From contig JAIEQA010000018.1 in NCBI GenBank assembly GCA_019748095.1, positions 112,456 to 176,455 of the forward strand: a DNA stretch of 64,000 nt, in the 5' to 3' direction. The first letter of the stretch is position 1, and each line of letters opens with the position of its first letter. The stretch comes from Caulobacteraceae bacterium (lineage in GTDB: Bacteria > Pseudomonadota > Alphaproteobacteria > Caulobacterales > Caulobacteraceae). The position numbers were made by a program, and so were the translations under genes. The notes beneath the pieces are model-generated. The model worked only from the letters and a program-made list of their open reading frames with translations. It was not told the DNA's origin and ran no database searches. Of the stretch, positions 10,370 to 19,336 are shown piece by piece.

Positions 10370-11515
10370 TCACCGCACAGGCAGGCCGTAGATCAGGCCG
10401 CCAGGTCTGGCGTTCCATTGTGCATTCAACCCGCGCGCCAGGTCGAGCGGTGATTGCGAACCCACGTTACGCTCGAAGATCTCGCCATAGTTCCCGACCC
10501 CCCCGATCGCATCGGCCGCCCAGGTCCGGGGCAGCCCCAGCCGTGTCCCGAATTCGCCCTCTGTGCCCAGCAGGCGGCGGATACCGGGGTTGCGCGACCC
10601 CTCCGCCGAGGCGTCGACATTGGCCTGGGTCACGCCCAGTTCCTCGGCCAGGATAAGGGCATTCAGCGTCCAGCGGACGATCGCCGTCCACTGTTCGTCA
10701 CCGCGTCGGGTCACGGGCCCGAGGGGTTCCTTGGAGATCACATCCGGCAGGATGACGTGCTGTTGCGGGTCCGACAGGGTGGTGCGGGCGGCCGCCAGGG
10801 CCGAGACATCGGCGCTGAAGGCGTCGCAGTCCTCGCGCCCGTAGGCCAGACGGGCGGCCTCCTCGGTGGGCAGGACGATGGAGCGGTAGTCGATGGCGCG
10901 GCTGCGGAAATAGTCGTCGACGTTCAGGGCACTGGTCGATCCGGCCTGGACGCAGACACGCGCGCCGGTCAGTTCGGCCGCACTGTTCAGGTTCAGGGCG
11001 CGCCGCACGAGGAAACCCTGTCCGTCATAATAGTTGACGCCGGCAAAGCTGAGTGTGCCGCCGGTGTCACGCTCCATCGTCCAGGAGGTATTGCGCCACA
11101 GGACATCGATCCGGCCGTCGACGAGCGCCTCGAACCGGTCGCTGGCAGTCAGGGGCACGAACCGGACCGCGTCAGGATTGCCGAAGATCGCAGCGGCCAG
11201 ACCGCGGCAGAAATCGACGTCGAAGCCGCGCCACTGGCCGCGATTGTCCAGATAGGCGAAGCCGACCAGACCCTGGTTGACGCCGCAGCTGAGCCGGCCG
11301 CGCCGCTTGATCGCCGTCAGGGTCGGGCTTTCGACCGGCGCATTCACCGACGCGACCGGAACAGGGGCAGGCAGTTCGCTGTCTGCTCCAGCGGGGTCAC
11401 GGTCCTGGCCCCGACCGCAGGCACCCAGAAGCGCGAGACCGGCGAGACCCGCCAGCCGCATCCAGAAACCTGTGGCCTGATCGCCCATGGTTCGTCCCGC
11501 GTCATGCTTTGGCAC
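10370..11515 (-). CDS. Amino-acid ABC transporter substrate-binding protein (AapJ-like), predicted lipoprotein; true start may be internal (~11461)
   Basis: LAGLALLGACG lipobox; LTAIKRRGRLSCGVNQGLVGFAYLDNRGQWRGFDVDFCRGLAAAIFGNPDAVRFVPLTASDRFEALVDGRIDVLWRNTSWTMERD. Confidence 0.88.
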   Translation of the reverse strand: MPKHDAGRTMGDQATGFWMRLAGLAGLALLGACGRGQDRDPAGADSELPAPVPVASVNAPVESPTLTAIKRRGRLSCGVNQGLVGFAYLDNRGQWRGFDVDFCRGLAAAIFGNPDAVRFVPLTASDRFEALVDGRIDVLWRNTSWTMERDTGGTLSFAGVNYYDGQGFLVRRALNLNSAAELTGARVCVQAGSTSALNVDDYFRSRAIDYRSIVLPTEEAARLAYGREDCDAFSADVSALAAARTTLSDPQQHVILPDVISKEPLGPVTRRGDEQWTAIVRWTLNALILAEELGVTQANVDASAEGSRNPGIRRLLGTEGEFGTRLGLPRTWAADAIGGVGNYGEIFERNVGSQSPLDLARGLNAQWNARPGGLIYGLPVR

Positions 11516-11592
11516 CGGTCCGCCGCCGCCTCTTGCGCCCCTGCTGCTTTAGAGGCCTTTGGAGACTCATTCGCAACCCGTGGAGCGCTGCT

Positions 11593-12768
11593 TTGGACCC
11601 GCTTTCAGACCGGACCCGCCTGATTGCGCCGGCAACGCGTCGGGGTCAGGGGCGGCGTCCGGTGAATCCGCCGATCGAACGGGCCTCGACCCTGCTGTCA
11701 GATACGGTGGACGCGATGCGCGATGCCGGGGCGGGTCCGGTCTACGGGATCGAAGGCACGACGTCACAGAGCGCGCTGCGGACGGCCGTCGCGGATCTGG
11801 AGCGGGCCGATGAGGCGTGGCTGGTGCCGTCCGGCCTGTGTGCCGTCACCCTGCCGCTGCTGGCCCTGACACGGCCGGGCGACGAGGTCCTGACGACGGA
11901 CGCCCTGTACGGGCCGGTGCGGCGCTTTCTGGAGCGGCATCTGGCGGCCCGGGGGGTGACGACCCGGTTTCATGCGCCGGATGCGACGGCCGACGCGATC
12001 ACCGGCCTGATGAGCGGCCACACCCGTGTCCTGCTGCTGGAATCTCCCGCCTCCCTCACCTTCGAGATGGTGGATGTTCCCCGGACTGCCGCAGCCGCCC
12101 GTGCACGCGGTGTGCGGACGGTGATGGACAACACCTGGGCGGCAGGGCTGGCGTTCAAACCGGTCGCGCATGGGGTCGATGTCAGCGTTCAGGCCCTGAC
12201 CAAATATGTCGGTGGGCATTCCGACCTGATGCTGGGCGCGATCAGCGCCAGCGATCCGCATGTGCGCAAGGCCCTGGCCGAGGCGAACGAGGACCTTGGG
12301 CTATGCGTGTCGCCCGACGATGCGTGGCTGGCGCAGCGCGGTATACGGACCCTGCCGCTGCGCTATGGCGAACAGGCACGCTCGGCACTGGCGGTGGCGC
12401 ACTGGCTGGCGGACCGGCCGGAGGTGGCCCGGGTGCTGTATCCCGCCCTGCCCGGCGATCCGGGCCATGCACTGTGGGCGCGGGACTATACCGGGGCGGC
12501 GTCGCTGTTCGGTGTGGTTCTGGCGGGCGGCACGGTGGACGGGGCCGAGCGGTTCCTGAACGCCCTGACCCGATTCGGGCTGGGCTATTCCTGGGGCGGG
12601 TTCGAGAGCCTGATCACCCATGAGACGCCGCAGATGGCCTGGCGGCAGGCCACGCCGGCACTGGAGGGCCCCCTGCTGCGCCTGCACATCGGGCTGGAGG
12701 ACCCGGCCGACCTGATCGCCGATCTGGATCAGGGGCTGGCGGTGTGGCGGGACGCCGTCACCGGATAG
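11593..12768 (+). CDS. metC: Cystathionine beta-lyase (PLP-dependent); start uncertain (track ORF begins at 11509)
   Basis: VYGIEGTTSQSALRTAVADLE; VMDNTWAAGLAFKPVAHGVDVSVQALTKYVGGHSDLMLG PLP-lysine motif; SWGGFESLI. Confidence 0.88.
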   Translation: MDPLSDRTRLIAPATRRGQGRRPVNPPIERASTLLSDTVDAMRDAGAGPVYGIEGTTSQSALRTAVADLERADEAWLVPSGLCAVTLPLLALTRPGDEVLTTDALYGPVRRFLERHLAARGVTTRFHAPDATADAITGLMSGHTRVLLLESPASLTFEMVDVPRTAAAARARGVRTVMDNTWAAGLAFKPVAHGVDVSVQALTKYVGGHSDLMLGAISASDPHVRKALAEANEDLGLCVSPDDAWLAQRGIRTLPLRYGEQARSALAVAHWLADRPEVARVLYPALPGDPGHALWARDYTGAASLFGVVLAGGTVDGAERFLNALTRFGLGYSWGGFESLITHETPQMAWRQATPALEGPLLRLHIGLEDPADLIADLDQGLAVWRDAVTG

Positions 12769-13033
12769 GGGCGACCGTGACGATCTCGGGCATCATGCCC
12801 AGGACGAAGGACCGCAGATTGCTCTGCGGCTGCAGCATGCCGCGCAGCAGGTTCACCGTATTGGCCGCCTCGTCCTCGAAGACGAACCGGCTCTGGACGA
12901 AACGGCAGTTGACCAGCGCGGGCTGTTCGCCGCCCCGGAACACCAGTTCGGCGTTGCGAAATTCGCAGTCGTGGAACTGGTTGCCGTCCAGCGGCTGGCG
13001 GCCCTGAAGGACCTGATTGCGAAACTCGGCCAT
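12758..13033 (-). CDS. Conserved hypothetical protein with pentapeptide-like motifs
   Basis: MAEFRNQVLQGRQPLDGNQFHDCEFRNAELVFRGG...; 3' end overlaps the metC 3' end. Confidence 0.55.
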   Translation of the reverse strand: MAEFRNQVLQGRQPLDGNQFHDCEFRNAELVFRGGEQPALVNCRFVQSRFVFEDEAANTVNLLRGMLQPQSNLRSFVLGMMPEIVTVAPIR

Positions 13034-13053
13034 GACATGTCCCGTAAGGAAGG

Positions 13054-13130
13054 TGGCGCGCCCAGCAGGACTCGAACCTGCAACATCCCGCTTAGAAGGC
13101 GGGTGCTCTATCCGGTTGAGCTATGGGCGC
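13054..13130 (-). tRNA. tRNA-Arg(TCT)
   Basis: Reverse complement GCGCCCATAGCTCAACCGGATAGAGCACCCGCCTTCTAAGCGGGATGTTGCAGGTTCGAGTCCTGCTGGGCGCGCCA folds as a cloverleaf; CCA encoded. Confidence 0.97.
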
Positions 13131-13211
13131 TCGGGTTGAACGGTTAGCCGCAAAGCGCGCTGCGGCTCAAGCCGCGAGACGCCGCGCGTCGAGCGGTAGC
13201 CGCACCTTCGT

Positions 13212-13517
13212 TCAGTGCGTCCAGGGCTGTTTGCGGCCGGTGGCGAAATTGTCGGCATAGGCCTTGAGAATCACCGGTGGCTCCTGGGGCTCATGCAGGC
13301 GGAACGGGATGCCGTGGCGTTCGGCATAGGCGACGGCGTCTTCCTTCGTCTCGAACGACAGGCGCACCTGGCCGTTCATATCGGTCGAGCTGGTCCAGCC
13401 CATCAGGGGATCCAGCGTCCGGGCCGAGGCAGGCTCGAACTCCAGACGCCAGTCTTTCGTCCTGGCCTTGCCGGACTGCATCGCGGTCTTGGCGGGGCGG
13501 TAGATGCGGGCGAGCAT
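13212..13517 (-). CDS. ETC complex I subunit (NDUFS4-like accessory subunit)
   Basis: MLARIYRPAKTAMQSGKARTKDWRLEFEP...DPLMGWTSSTDMNGQVRLSFETKEDAVAYAERHG. Confidence 0.9.
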   Translation of the reverse strand: MLARIYRPAKTAMQSGKARTKDWRLEFEPASARTLDPLMGWTSSTDMNGQVRLSFETKEDAVAYAERHGIPFRLHEPQEPPVILKAYADNFATGRKQPWTH

Positions 13518-13650
13518 GGTCTGGACCTTCGATCGGCGAATGGCCCCATCCTATAGGGTGGCAAGACGGGACCGCCAAGATGCCGGTGCTGGGCGCGGTG
13601 TGACGGATCGGCTATTCCCGCCGGAGAAGGCGGCGGGGGAACACCGGACC

Positions 13651-14382
13651 ATGAGCAACCAATTCAGTTTCAAACAGATCATCGACATGGTTTCGGCCGT
13701 GCGGCTGATGCGATTCCGGGACAATCTGAACCCGCGCGAGGCCTGGCTGCTGTTCTGCGTGACCCATGCGGCCCGCAGTCACGCCCAGCTGTTTCAGGAC
13801 CTTTGGGTGCTGCACGAGACGGGCGAGCAGCGTAACGGCTTCTTCGTCGAGTTCGGGGCCGCCAACGGCGTGCGCTACAGCAACACCCTGCTGCTGGAGC
13901 AGGACTACGGCTGGACCGGTCTCCTGGCCGAACCGGCCCGGTCCTGGTACCCGGCCATCCGCGAGAACCGGACTGCGACGGTGGATGAGCGCTGCGTCTG
14001 GAGCCGCTCGGGCGAGACCGTGGAGTTCGTGGAACAGGCCAATGCCCTGCATTCCGGCATGCAGGGCTATTCCATCGTCGACAACGACGCCACGACCCGG
14101 ACCTATGCCGTCGAGACCGTCAGCCTGAACGATCTGCTGGCCCAGCACGGGGCCCCGCGCCGGATCGATTTCCTGTCACTGGATACGGAGGGCTCGGAGC
14201 TGGAGATCCTCGAGGCGTTCGATTTCGATCACTGGGACGTGCGGCTGATCGCGGTCGAGCATAACCACCTGCCGGCGCGCGCGCAGCTGTATGCGCTCCT
14301 GACTGCGAAGGGCTACGTCCGGAAGCTGGAGACCCTGTCGGACGTCGACGATTTCTATGTGAAGGCGGAACCGGCCGCCTGA
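13651..14382 (+). CDS. FkbM family methyltransferase
   Basis: QRNGFFVEFGAANGVRYSNTLLLEQDYGWTGLLAEPA...SLNDLLAQHGAPRRIDFLSLDTEGSELEILEAFDF. Confidence 0.88.
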   Translation: MSNQFSFKQIIDMVSAVRLMRFRDNLNPREAWLLFCVTHAARSHAQLFQDLWVLHETGEQRNGFFVEFGAANGVRYSNTLLLEQDYGWTGLLAEPARSWYPAIRENRTATVDERCVWSRSGETVEFVEQANALHSGMQGYSIVDNDATTRTYAVETVSLNDLLAQHGAPRRIDFLSLDTEGSELEILEAFDFDHWDVRLIAVEHNHLPARAQLYALLTAKGYVRKLETLSDVDDFYVKAEPAA

Positions 14383-14404
14383 GCCACGCCGGGCCCGGGG
14401 ACGA

Positions 14405-14481
<77 letters not shown>

Positions 14482-14530
14482 GCGGAGGTGTCTGCCAGCA
14501 ACTGGCCGCCTCCGCAACGCCCGATCGTCT

Positions 14531-15004
14531 TCAGGGGCGGAAGAAGGGGTGTTTGACCGTGTCTCCCGCCTGGGCCCCGATCTCGTCCGCCCGGCCGGCG
14601 CGAAGCTCAAGCACCCCATTGGCCGGGCCGTTGGAGGGAATGGTCGTCTCGGAATAGGGCGTCGTATGGCGGGCGATCGAGACGATGCGACCGGCGGGAT
14701 CGATATAGAGGATGTCCAGTGAGCTGGGCGTGTTGCGCATCCAGAAGCCCCGCTCGGCAGAGTCCGGGAACTGGAACAGCATGCCGCGGTCGTCGGGGAG
14801 CGGCGGGCGGAACATGAGGCCCCGCTCGCGCTCCGGCTCATCGTCCGCGATCTCGACCAGGAAGTCATGCTCTCCCGTGGCCGTGACGACGGTGAGGGCC
14901 TCCAGCGGACGGCCAGCCTCGTCTGTGGGTGCGGGCGTCCGGGCGGCACAGGCGGACAGGCAGACCGCGGCAGCAGACAGAATCAGGAGACGTCTCGACA
15001 GCAT
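14531..15004 (-). CDS. DUF192 family protein with signal/lipoprotein N-terminus
   Basis: MLSRRLLILSAAAVCLSACAAR; ERERGLMFRPPLPDDRGMLFQFPDSAERGFWMRNTPSSLDILYID. Confidence 0.88.
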   Translation of the reverse strand: MLSRRLLILSAAAVCLSACAARTPAPTDEAGRPLEALTVVTATGEHDFLVEIADDEPERERGLMFRPPLPDDRGMLFQFPDSAERGFWMRNTPSSLDILYIDPAGRIVSIARHTTPYSETTIPSNGPANGVLELRAGRADEIGAQAGDTVKHPFFRP

Positions 15005-15026
15005 GATCGCCCTTTCGGGGCGGCCG

Positions 15027-15593
15027 TCAGCCGCCCGGCTTGATTTCCGCAACCACCAGACCCTTGGGGCCCTCGGCGAAGCGCACCGCGACCGTCTCGC
15101 CCGGAACCAGATCGTCCAGTCCGCAGCGCCGCAGGGTCTCGATATGAACGAAGATATCGCCCGGATCGGTCGCGCGCACCACGAATCCATAGCCCTTGGT
15201 GCGATTGAACCATTTCACGGTCGCGGCCTCCAGATCGGCGGTGGCCTCCATGTGCGCGCCGTGGCCCAGTGAGCGGGCATCCCCCTTCAGCCCGTCATAG
15301 GGAGATCGTCGGGGGGGCGAAGGCTCGAGCTCGCTTTCACCCAGTTCATGGACCGTCGTGACCTGCCAGCCCTTGGAGCGGCGTGCACAGTCAACAGTGA
15401 TGGTCGCGCCCTCGCCGGCCGACGCCCAGCCGCCATCCCTCAGGCTGCTGATGTGGAGCAGCACATCGGCGCGTTCGGTATGGCCGGGCTCGTCAGGCAC
15501 GATGAAGCCATAGCCCTTGCCGGCATCAAACCATTTTACCCGGCCGGAAATCCGGACCGTATCCGGTGCCTCCAGCCCCTCGTAGTCAGACAC
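15027..15593 (-). CDS. Cold-shock protein with two CSD domains
   Basis: [19 protein letters not shown]...DVLLHIS and [34 protein letters not shown] start VSDYEG assumed. Confidence 0.88.
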   Translation of the reverse strand: MSDYEGLEAPDTVRISGRVKWFDAGKGYGFIVPDEPGHTERADVLLHISSLRDGGWASAGEGATITVDCARRSKGWQVTTVHELGESELEPSPPRRSPYDGLKGDARSLGHGAHMEATADLEAATVKWFNRTKGYGFVVRATDPGDIFVHIETLRRCGLDDLVPGETVAVRFAEGPKGLVVAEIKPGG

Positions 15594-15810
15594 GTCATGC
15601 TCCCCGTCTGCTCTCCCCGCAGACGCAACACGTTTAACACGGTTCTGTGAACACCGGAAAACCGAAAACGGGTATTTCAGACATTGCTCAACCCGACGTG
15701 CTGCCGACGTCCAAGGCGAATGGAGATGGTGCGACGATTTGTCGGCCTGGCCCACGGCCGCAGGGCACCCGAAGGCGGCAGTTGATCACGATGTCCGGGG
15801 GGTCACCGCG

Positions 15811-15885
15811 TGGCAGTCCCTAGGGGAGTCGAACCCCTCTCTTCAGGTTGAAAACCTGACGTCCTAACCGATAGACGAAGGGACC
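15811..15885 (-). tRNA. tRNA-Glu(TTC)
   Basis: GGTCCCTTCGTCTATCGGTTAGGACGTCAGGTTTTCAACCTGAAGAGAGGGGTTCGACTCCCCTAGGGACTGCCA on the minus strand. Confidence 0.97.
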
Positions 15886-15944
15886 GCTGCGCGAGAGCGG
15901 GCGATATAGCGGGCGAGTTCGGAGGGCGCAAGCGGCCTTTCGAA

Positions 15945-17762
15945 CTAAGTTGCCATCCGCGGATCGGCGACGTCCTCGATCTCGAACTGGACCCCCCTGC
16001 GGCCGTTCCAGTCGTCCGCCTTCAGACGGCCCACGACGCTCAGTCCGCCTTGGCCCGACAGCAGGGCCTGGCCCGTGGGCAGGTCGGCGCAGCGCCAGGC
16101 GATGGCCTTGACCGACGCTCCGTCGGCCCCCGTCAGCCGGCACCGGACATGGCCGCCGTTCATCTGGACGGCCTCACGCGCCCGGACGCCGTCGAGGGCA
16201 AACAGGGGCTCTGGATTGGCAGGACCGAAGGGGGCGAGGCGTTCAAAGGCCTCGAACAGGTCCCGTGTCGCCGCGCCGGGATCCAGCAGGGCGTCGACCT
16301 CGACCCAGTCCAGCGCCTCGGCCCCCGCCTGTTCGCCGGCCATGGCGGCGTTCAGAAAGTCGCGCAGGGCGTCGATGGTGTCGGGACGGACCGTCAGACC
16401 CGCCGCCATGGCGTGACCACCCCCGGCCAGCAGCAGGCCCTGCTGCCACGCCGACTGGATGGCACGGCCCAGATTCATCCCGGGCTGGGAGCGGCCCGAG
16501 CCCTTGCCCACACCGGCCAGGGCATCGACGCCGATGACCACGACGGGCTTGCGCCAGCGCTCGCGCAGGCGACCGGCGACGATGCCGACCACGCCGGGGT
16601 GCCAGTCCTCGCCTGCAACCACGACCACGGCGGAGCCGTCGGCGTGGTGACCGGTGGCCTCGACGCGGCGGGTGGCCGTCTCGGTCACCTCGCGCTCGAC
16701 CTCGCGGCGGGCGATGTTGAGCGCGTCCAGTTCCCCGGCGAGCGACCTGGCCTCATCCGCATCGTCGGTCGACAGCAGACGTGCCCCCAGATCCGCGCGC
16801 CCGATCCGGCCCCCGGCGTTGATTCGGGGCCCCAGGATGAAGCCGGCGTGATTCGATTTGGCCGGGCCCGGTTCGACACCGGCGACGGCCAGCAGGGCCT
16901 TCAGCCCCGGATTGGTCCAGCCGGACATGACCTGCAGCCCCAGACCGGTCAGGGCCCGGTTGAAGCCGGTCAGGGCGGTGACGTCGCAGACAGCCCCCAG
17001 CGCCGCCAGATCCAGCCACTGGCGGATGTCGGGCTCAGGCCGGTCGGCGAACAGGCCGTGACGCCGGGCCTCGCGGTTCAGGGCCGCCAGCAGGACGAAC
17101 ACCACCCCGGCGGCGGCGAGGTTCCCCTGCCCCGAGGTGTCGCCGGGGCGATTCGGATTCACCACGGCCAGACAGGCCGGCGGCTCCTCGCGCATCATAT
17201 GGTGGTCGATGACCACGACCTTCAGGCCGATGGCGCAGGCGTGGGCGATCGCCTCATTGGCGGCCGCGCCGCAGTCGACGGTGATGACCAGATCAGCACC
17301 CGACGCCTTGAGCCGGTCGAAGGCCAGCGGACTGGGGCCATAGCCCTCGGTCAGCCGGTCCGGGACATAGATGGGGAGCTCGGCCCCCATGAGGCGGAAC
17401 CAGCGGACCAGCAGGGCGGCGCTGGAGGCTCCGTCGACATCATAGTCGGCAAAGACATGGATCCGGTCGCCCGCCTGCAGGGCTGCGACGATGGCCGTGG
17501 CGGCGGCGTCCATATCCATGAAGGACGAGGGGTCGGGAAACAGACGCTTCAGGGTCGGGGCGAGGAAGTCCGCCCCCTGATCGGCCGTCACCCCCCGGGC
17601 GGCCAGTGCCCGCGCGAGCGGCTCGATCAGCCCCAGGCCCTGCATATGGGCACGGACGACGCCCGCCTCGGCCGGCCTCTGGCGCCAGGCGCGCCCGGAC
17701 AGGGAGCGCGAGACATCAAGGAACGCCGGTGCCGGAGCCGGGACCGACGCACCGTCGGGCAT
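15945..17762 (-). CDS. recJ: Single-stranded-DNA-specific exonuclease RecJ
   Basis: IHVFADYDVDGASSAALLVRWFR; VITVDCGAAANEAIAHA; VVVIDHHMMREEPPACLAVVNPNRPGD; FILGPRINAGGRIGRADLGARLL. Confidence 0.94.
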   Translation of the reverse strand: MPDGASVPAPAPAFLDVSRSLSGRAWRQRPAEAGVVRAHMQGLGLIEPLARALAARGVTADQGADFLAPTLKRLFPDPSSFMDMDAAATAIVAALQAGDRIHVFADYDVDGASSAALLVRWFRLMGAELPIYVPDRLTEGYGPSPLAFDRLKASGADLVITVDCGAAANEAIAHACAIGLKVVVIDHHMMREEPPACLAVVNPNRPGDTSGQGNLAAAGVVFVLLAALNREARRHGLFADRPEPDIRQWLDLAALGAVCDVTALTGFNRALTGLGLQVMSGWTNPGLKALLAVAGVEPGPAKSNHAGFILGPRINAGGRIGRADLGARLLSTDDADEARSLAGELDALNIARREVEREVTETATRRVEATGHHADGSAVVVVAGEDWHPGVVGIVAGRLRERWRKPVVVIGVDALAGVGKGSGRSQPGMNLGRAIQSAWQQGLLLAGGGHAMAAGLTVRPDTIDALRDFLNAAMAGEQAGAEALDWVEVDALLDPGAATRDLFEAFERLAPFGPANPEPLFALDGVRAREAVQMNGGHVRCRLTGADGASVKAIAWRCADLPTGQALLSGQGGLSVVGRLKADDWNGRRGVQFEIEDVADPRMAT

Positions 17763-18733
17763 CAGACCGGACGGGTCGTGCGGATGCGGCGCACGGTCCG
17801 GGTCGAGGAATCCATCACCAGCGTGTGGGTGGTGACGAAGCCGCCATGCATATGCACCCCGTCCAGCATGGCCCCCTTCGTCACGCCGGTGGCGGCGAAG
17901 ACCGCATCCTTGGAGACCAGTTCGTGCAGATCGTATTTACGGTCGAAATCGGTGACGCCCGTGCGCTCGGCCCGGGCGCGCTCGTCGTCGTTGCGGAACA
18001 GCAGCCGGCCCTGGAAATGGCCACCGACGCATTTCAGCGCCGAAGCCGCCAGAACGCCCTCGGGCGCCCCACCGGACCCCAGATACAGGTCGATGCCCGT
18101 TTCCGGCTCGGCCGTGTGGATGACCCCGGCGACGTCGCCGTCGGTGATCAGCATGACCCGGGCCCCGACCTCACGCAGGGCCGCGATCAGGGCCTCGTGA
18201 CGGGGGCGATCCATGACGCAGACCGTGATATCATCGGAACGCACGCCCTTGGCCGCCGCCAGAGAGCGCACATTGTCCGCCGGGCTCATGTCCAGATCGA
18301 CCGTGCCGGGCGCATAGCCGGGGCCAATGGCGATCTTGTCCATATAGGTGTCGGGCGCATGCAGCATGCCGCCGGCGGCGGACATGGACAGCACCGTCAG
18401 CGCGTTGGCCATGGCCTTGGCGGTCAGGGTGGTGCCTTCCAGCGGATCAAGCGCGATGTCGATGGCGGGCCCTTTGCCGGTGCCGACCTTCTCGCCGATG
18501 TAGAGCATAGGGGCTTCATCCCGCTCGCCCTCGCCGATCACGATCTTGCCGTCTATGTCGAGGCTGTTCAGGGCGGTCCGCATCGCATCGACGGCCAGTT
18601 GGTCGGCGTGCTTCTCATCGCCACGGCCGATCTGGGCCCAGGAGGCGATGGCGGCCAGTTCGGTGACCATGGCGGCGTCGGCCGCCAGGGTTGAGGAAAA
18701 GGCGGTCGAGGGGGTGGGGGCGTTTGCAGCCAT
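17762..18733 (-). CDS. glpX: Class II fructose-1,6-bisphosphatase
   Basis: GKIVIGEGERDEAPMLYIGEKVGTGKGPAIDIALDPLEGTTLTAKA; 1-nt overlap with recJ. Confidence 0.94.
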   Translation of the reverse strand: MAANAPTPSTAFSSTLAADAAMVTELAAIASWAQIGRGDEKHADQLAVDAMRTALNSLDIDGKIVIGEGERDEAPMLYIGEKVGTGKGPAIDIALDPLEGTTLTAKAMANALTVLSMSAAGGMLHAPDTYMDKIAIGPGYAPGTVDLDMSPADNVRSLAAAKGVRSDDITVCVMDRPRHEALIAALREVGARVMLITDGDVAGVIHTAEPETGIDLYLGSGGAPEGVLAASALKCVGGHFQGRLLFRNDDERARAERTGVTDFDRKYDLHELVSKDAVFAATGVTKGAMLDGVHMHGGFVTTHTLVMDSSTRTVRRIRTTRPV

Positions 18734-18793
18734 GTCGGTACTCCTGAGGAGATGATCCCCGGATTCTCTCGACCGGGCGAAGGGTTTTGCGGG

Positions 18794-19261
18794 TCAGCGC
18801 GGAGGTGTGCGGTCGATCGGTGGCGGGGCCGCGCCGCGCCGGCGGGTCTGTTCGGCAAAGGCCTCGATCTCGGCCGGGGTCTGGGGCGTCAGCGGAGCCA
18901 TGGCGCGGGGGTCCATACGGCTGTTGACCTCGGCCACGAAGGTCGCCGGATCCTGGAGGGTCCATTCAATGCGGGCGGCGTCGGTGGCGAGTCCGTCGCT
19001 GGCGGTCTGCAGGGTCGCAACCCGGCCTGCGACCTCGACCGGTTCCGGCAACGGATCGGTGGATCGGGGGAAGTCGGCCCAGCGCGGATAGACCCGGTTG
19101 GCCTCGACGAGGGCGGCAATGCGGGGTGTGATCGCGGCTTCAGCCTGTTGTCCCGCGACAGGGGCCGTGGCGCAACCGGCCAGAACCGCAAGCCCGGACG
19201 CGACCAGCAAGGATCCGCCTATCTTTTTCGCCCAACGCGCGTTCATCTCGGGGGCGTTCAT
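18794..19261 (-). CDS. Hypothetical lipoprotein
   Basis: LLVASGLAVLAGCATAP lipobox. Confidence 0.6.
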   Translation of the reverse strand: MNAPEMNARWAKKIGGSLLVASGLAVLAGCATAPVAGQQAEAAITPRIAALVEANRVYPRWADFPRSTDPLPEPVEVAGRVATLQTASDGLATDAARIEWTLQDPATFVAEVNSRMDPRAMAPLTPQTPAEIEAFAEQTRRRGAAPPPIDRTPPR

Positions 19262-19336
19262 ATGCGATGATCGTGACAGGCGGAAGGGCGGAGCACACGT
19301 CCTCCCTTTTCAGCGAAGCGCGCGGAGAGTCTCCCG

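Noticed and set aside
16050-18200. 716-aa plus-strand ORF across recJ/glpX
   Set aside because: Antisense shadow ORF typical of high-GC coding DNA; the recJ and glpX frames on the minus strand carry clear family motifs
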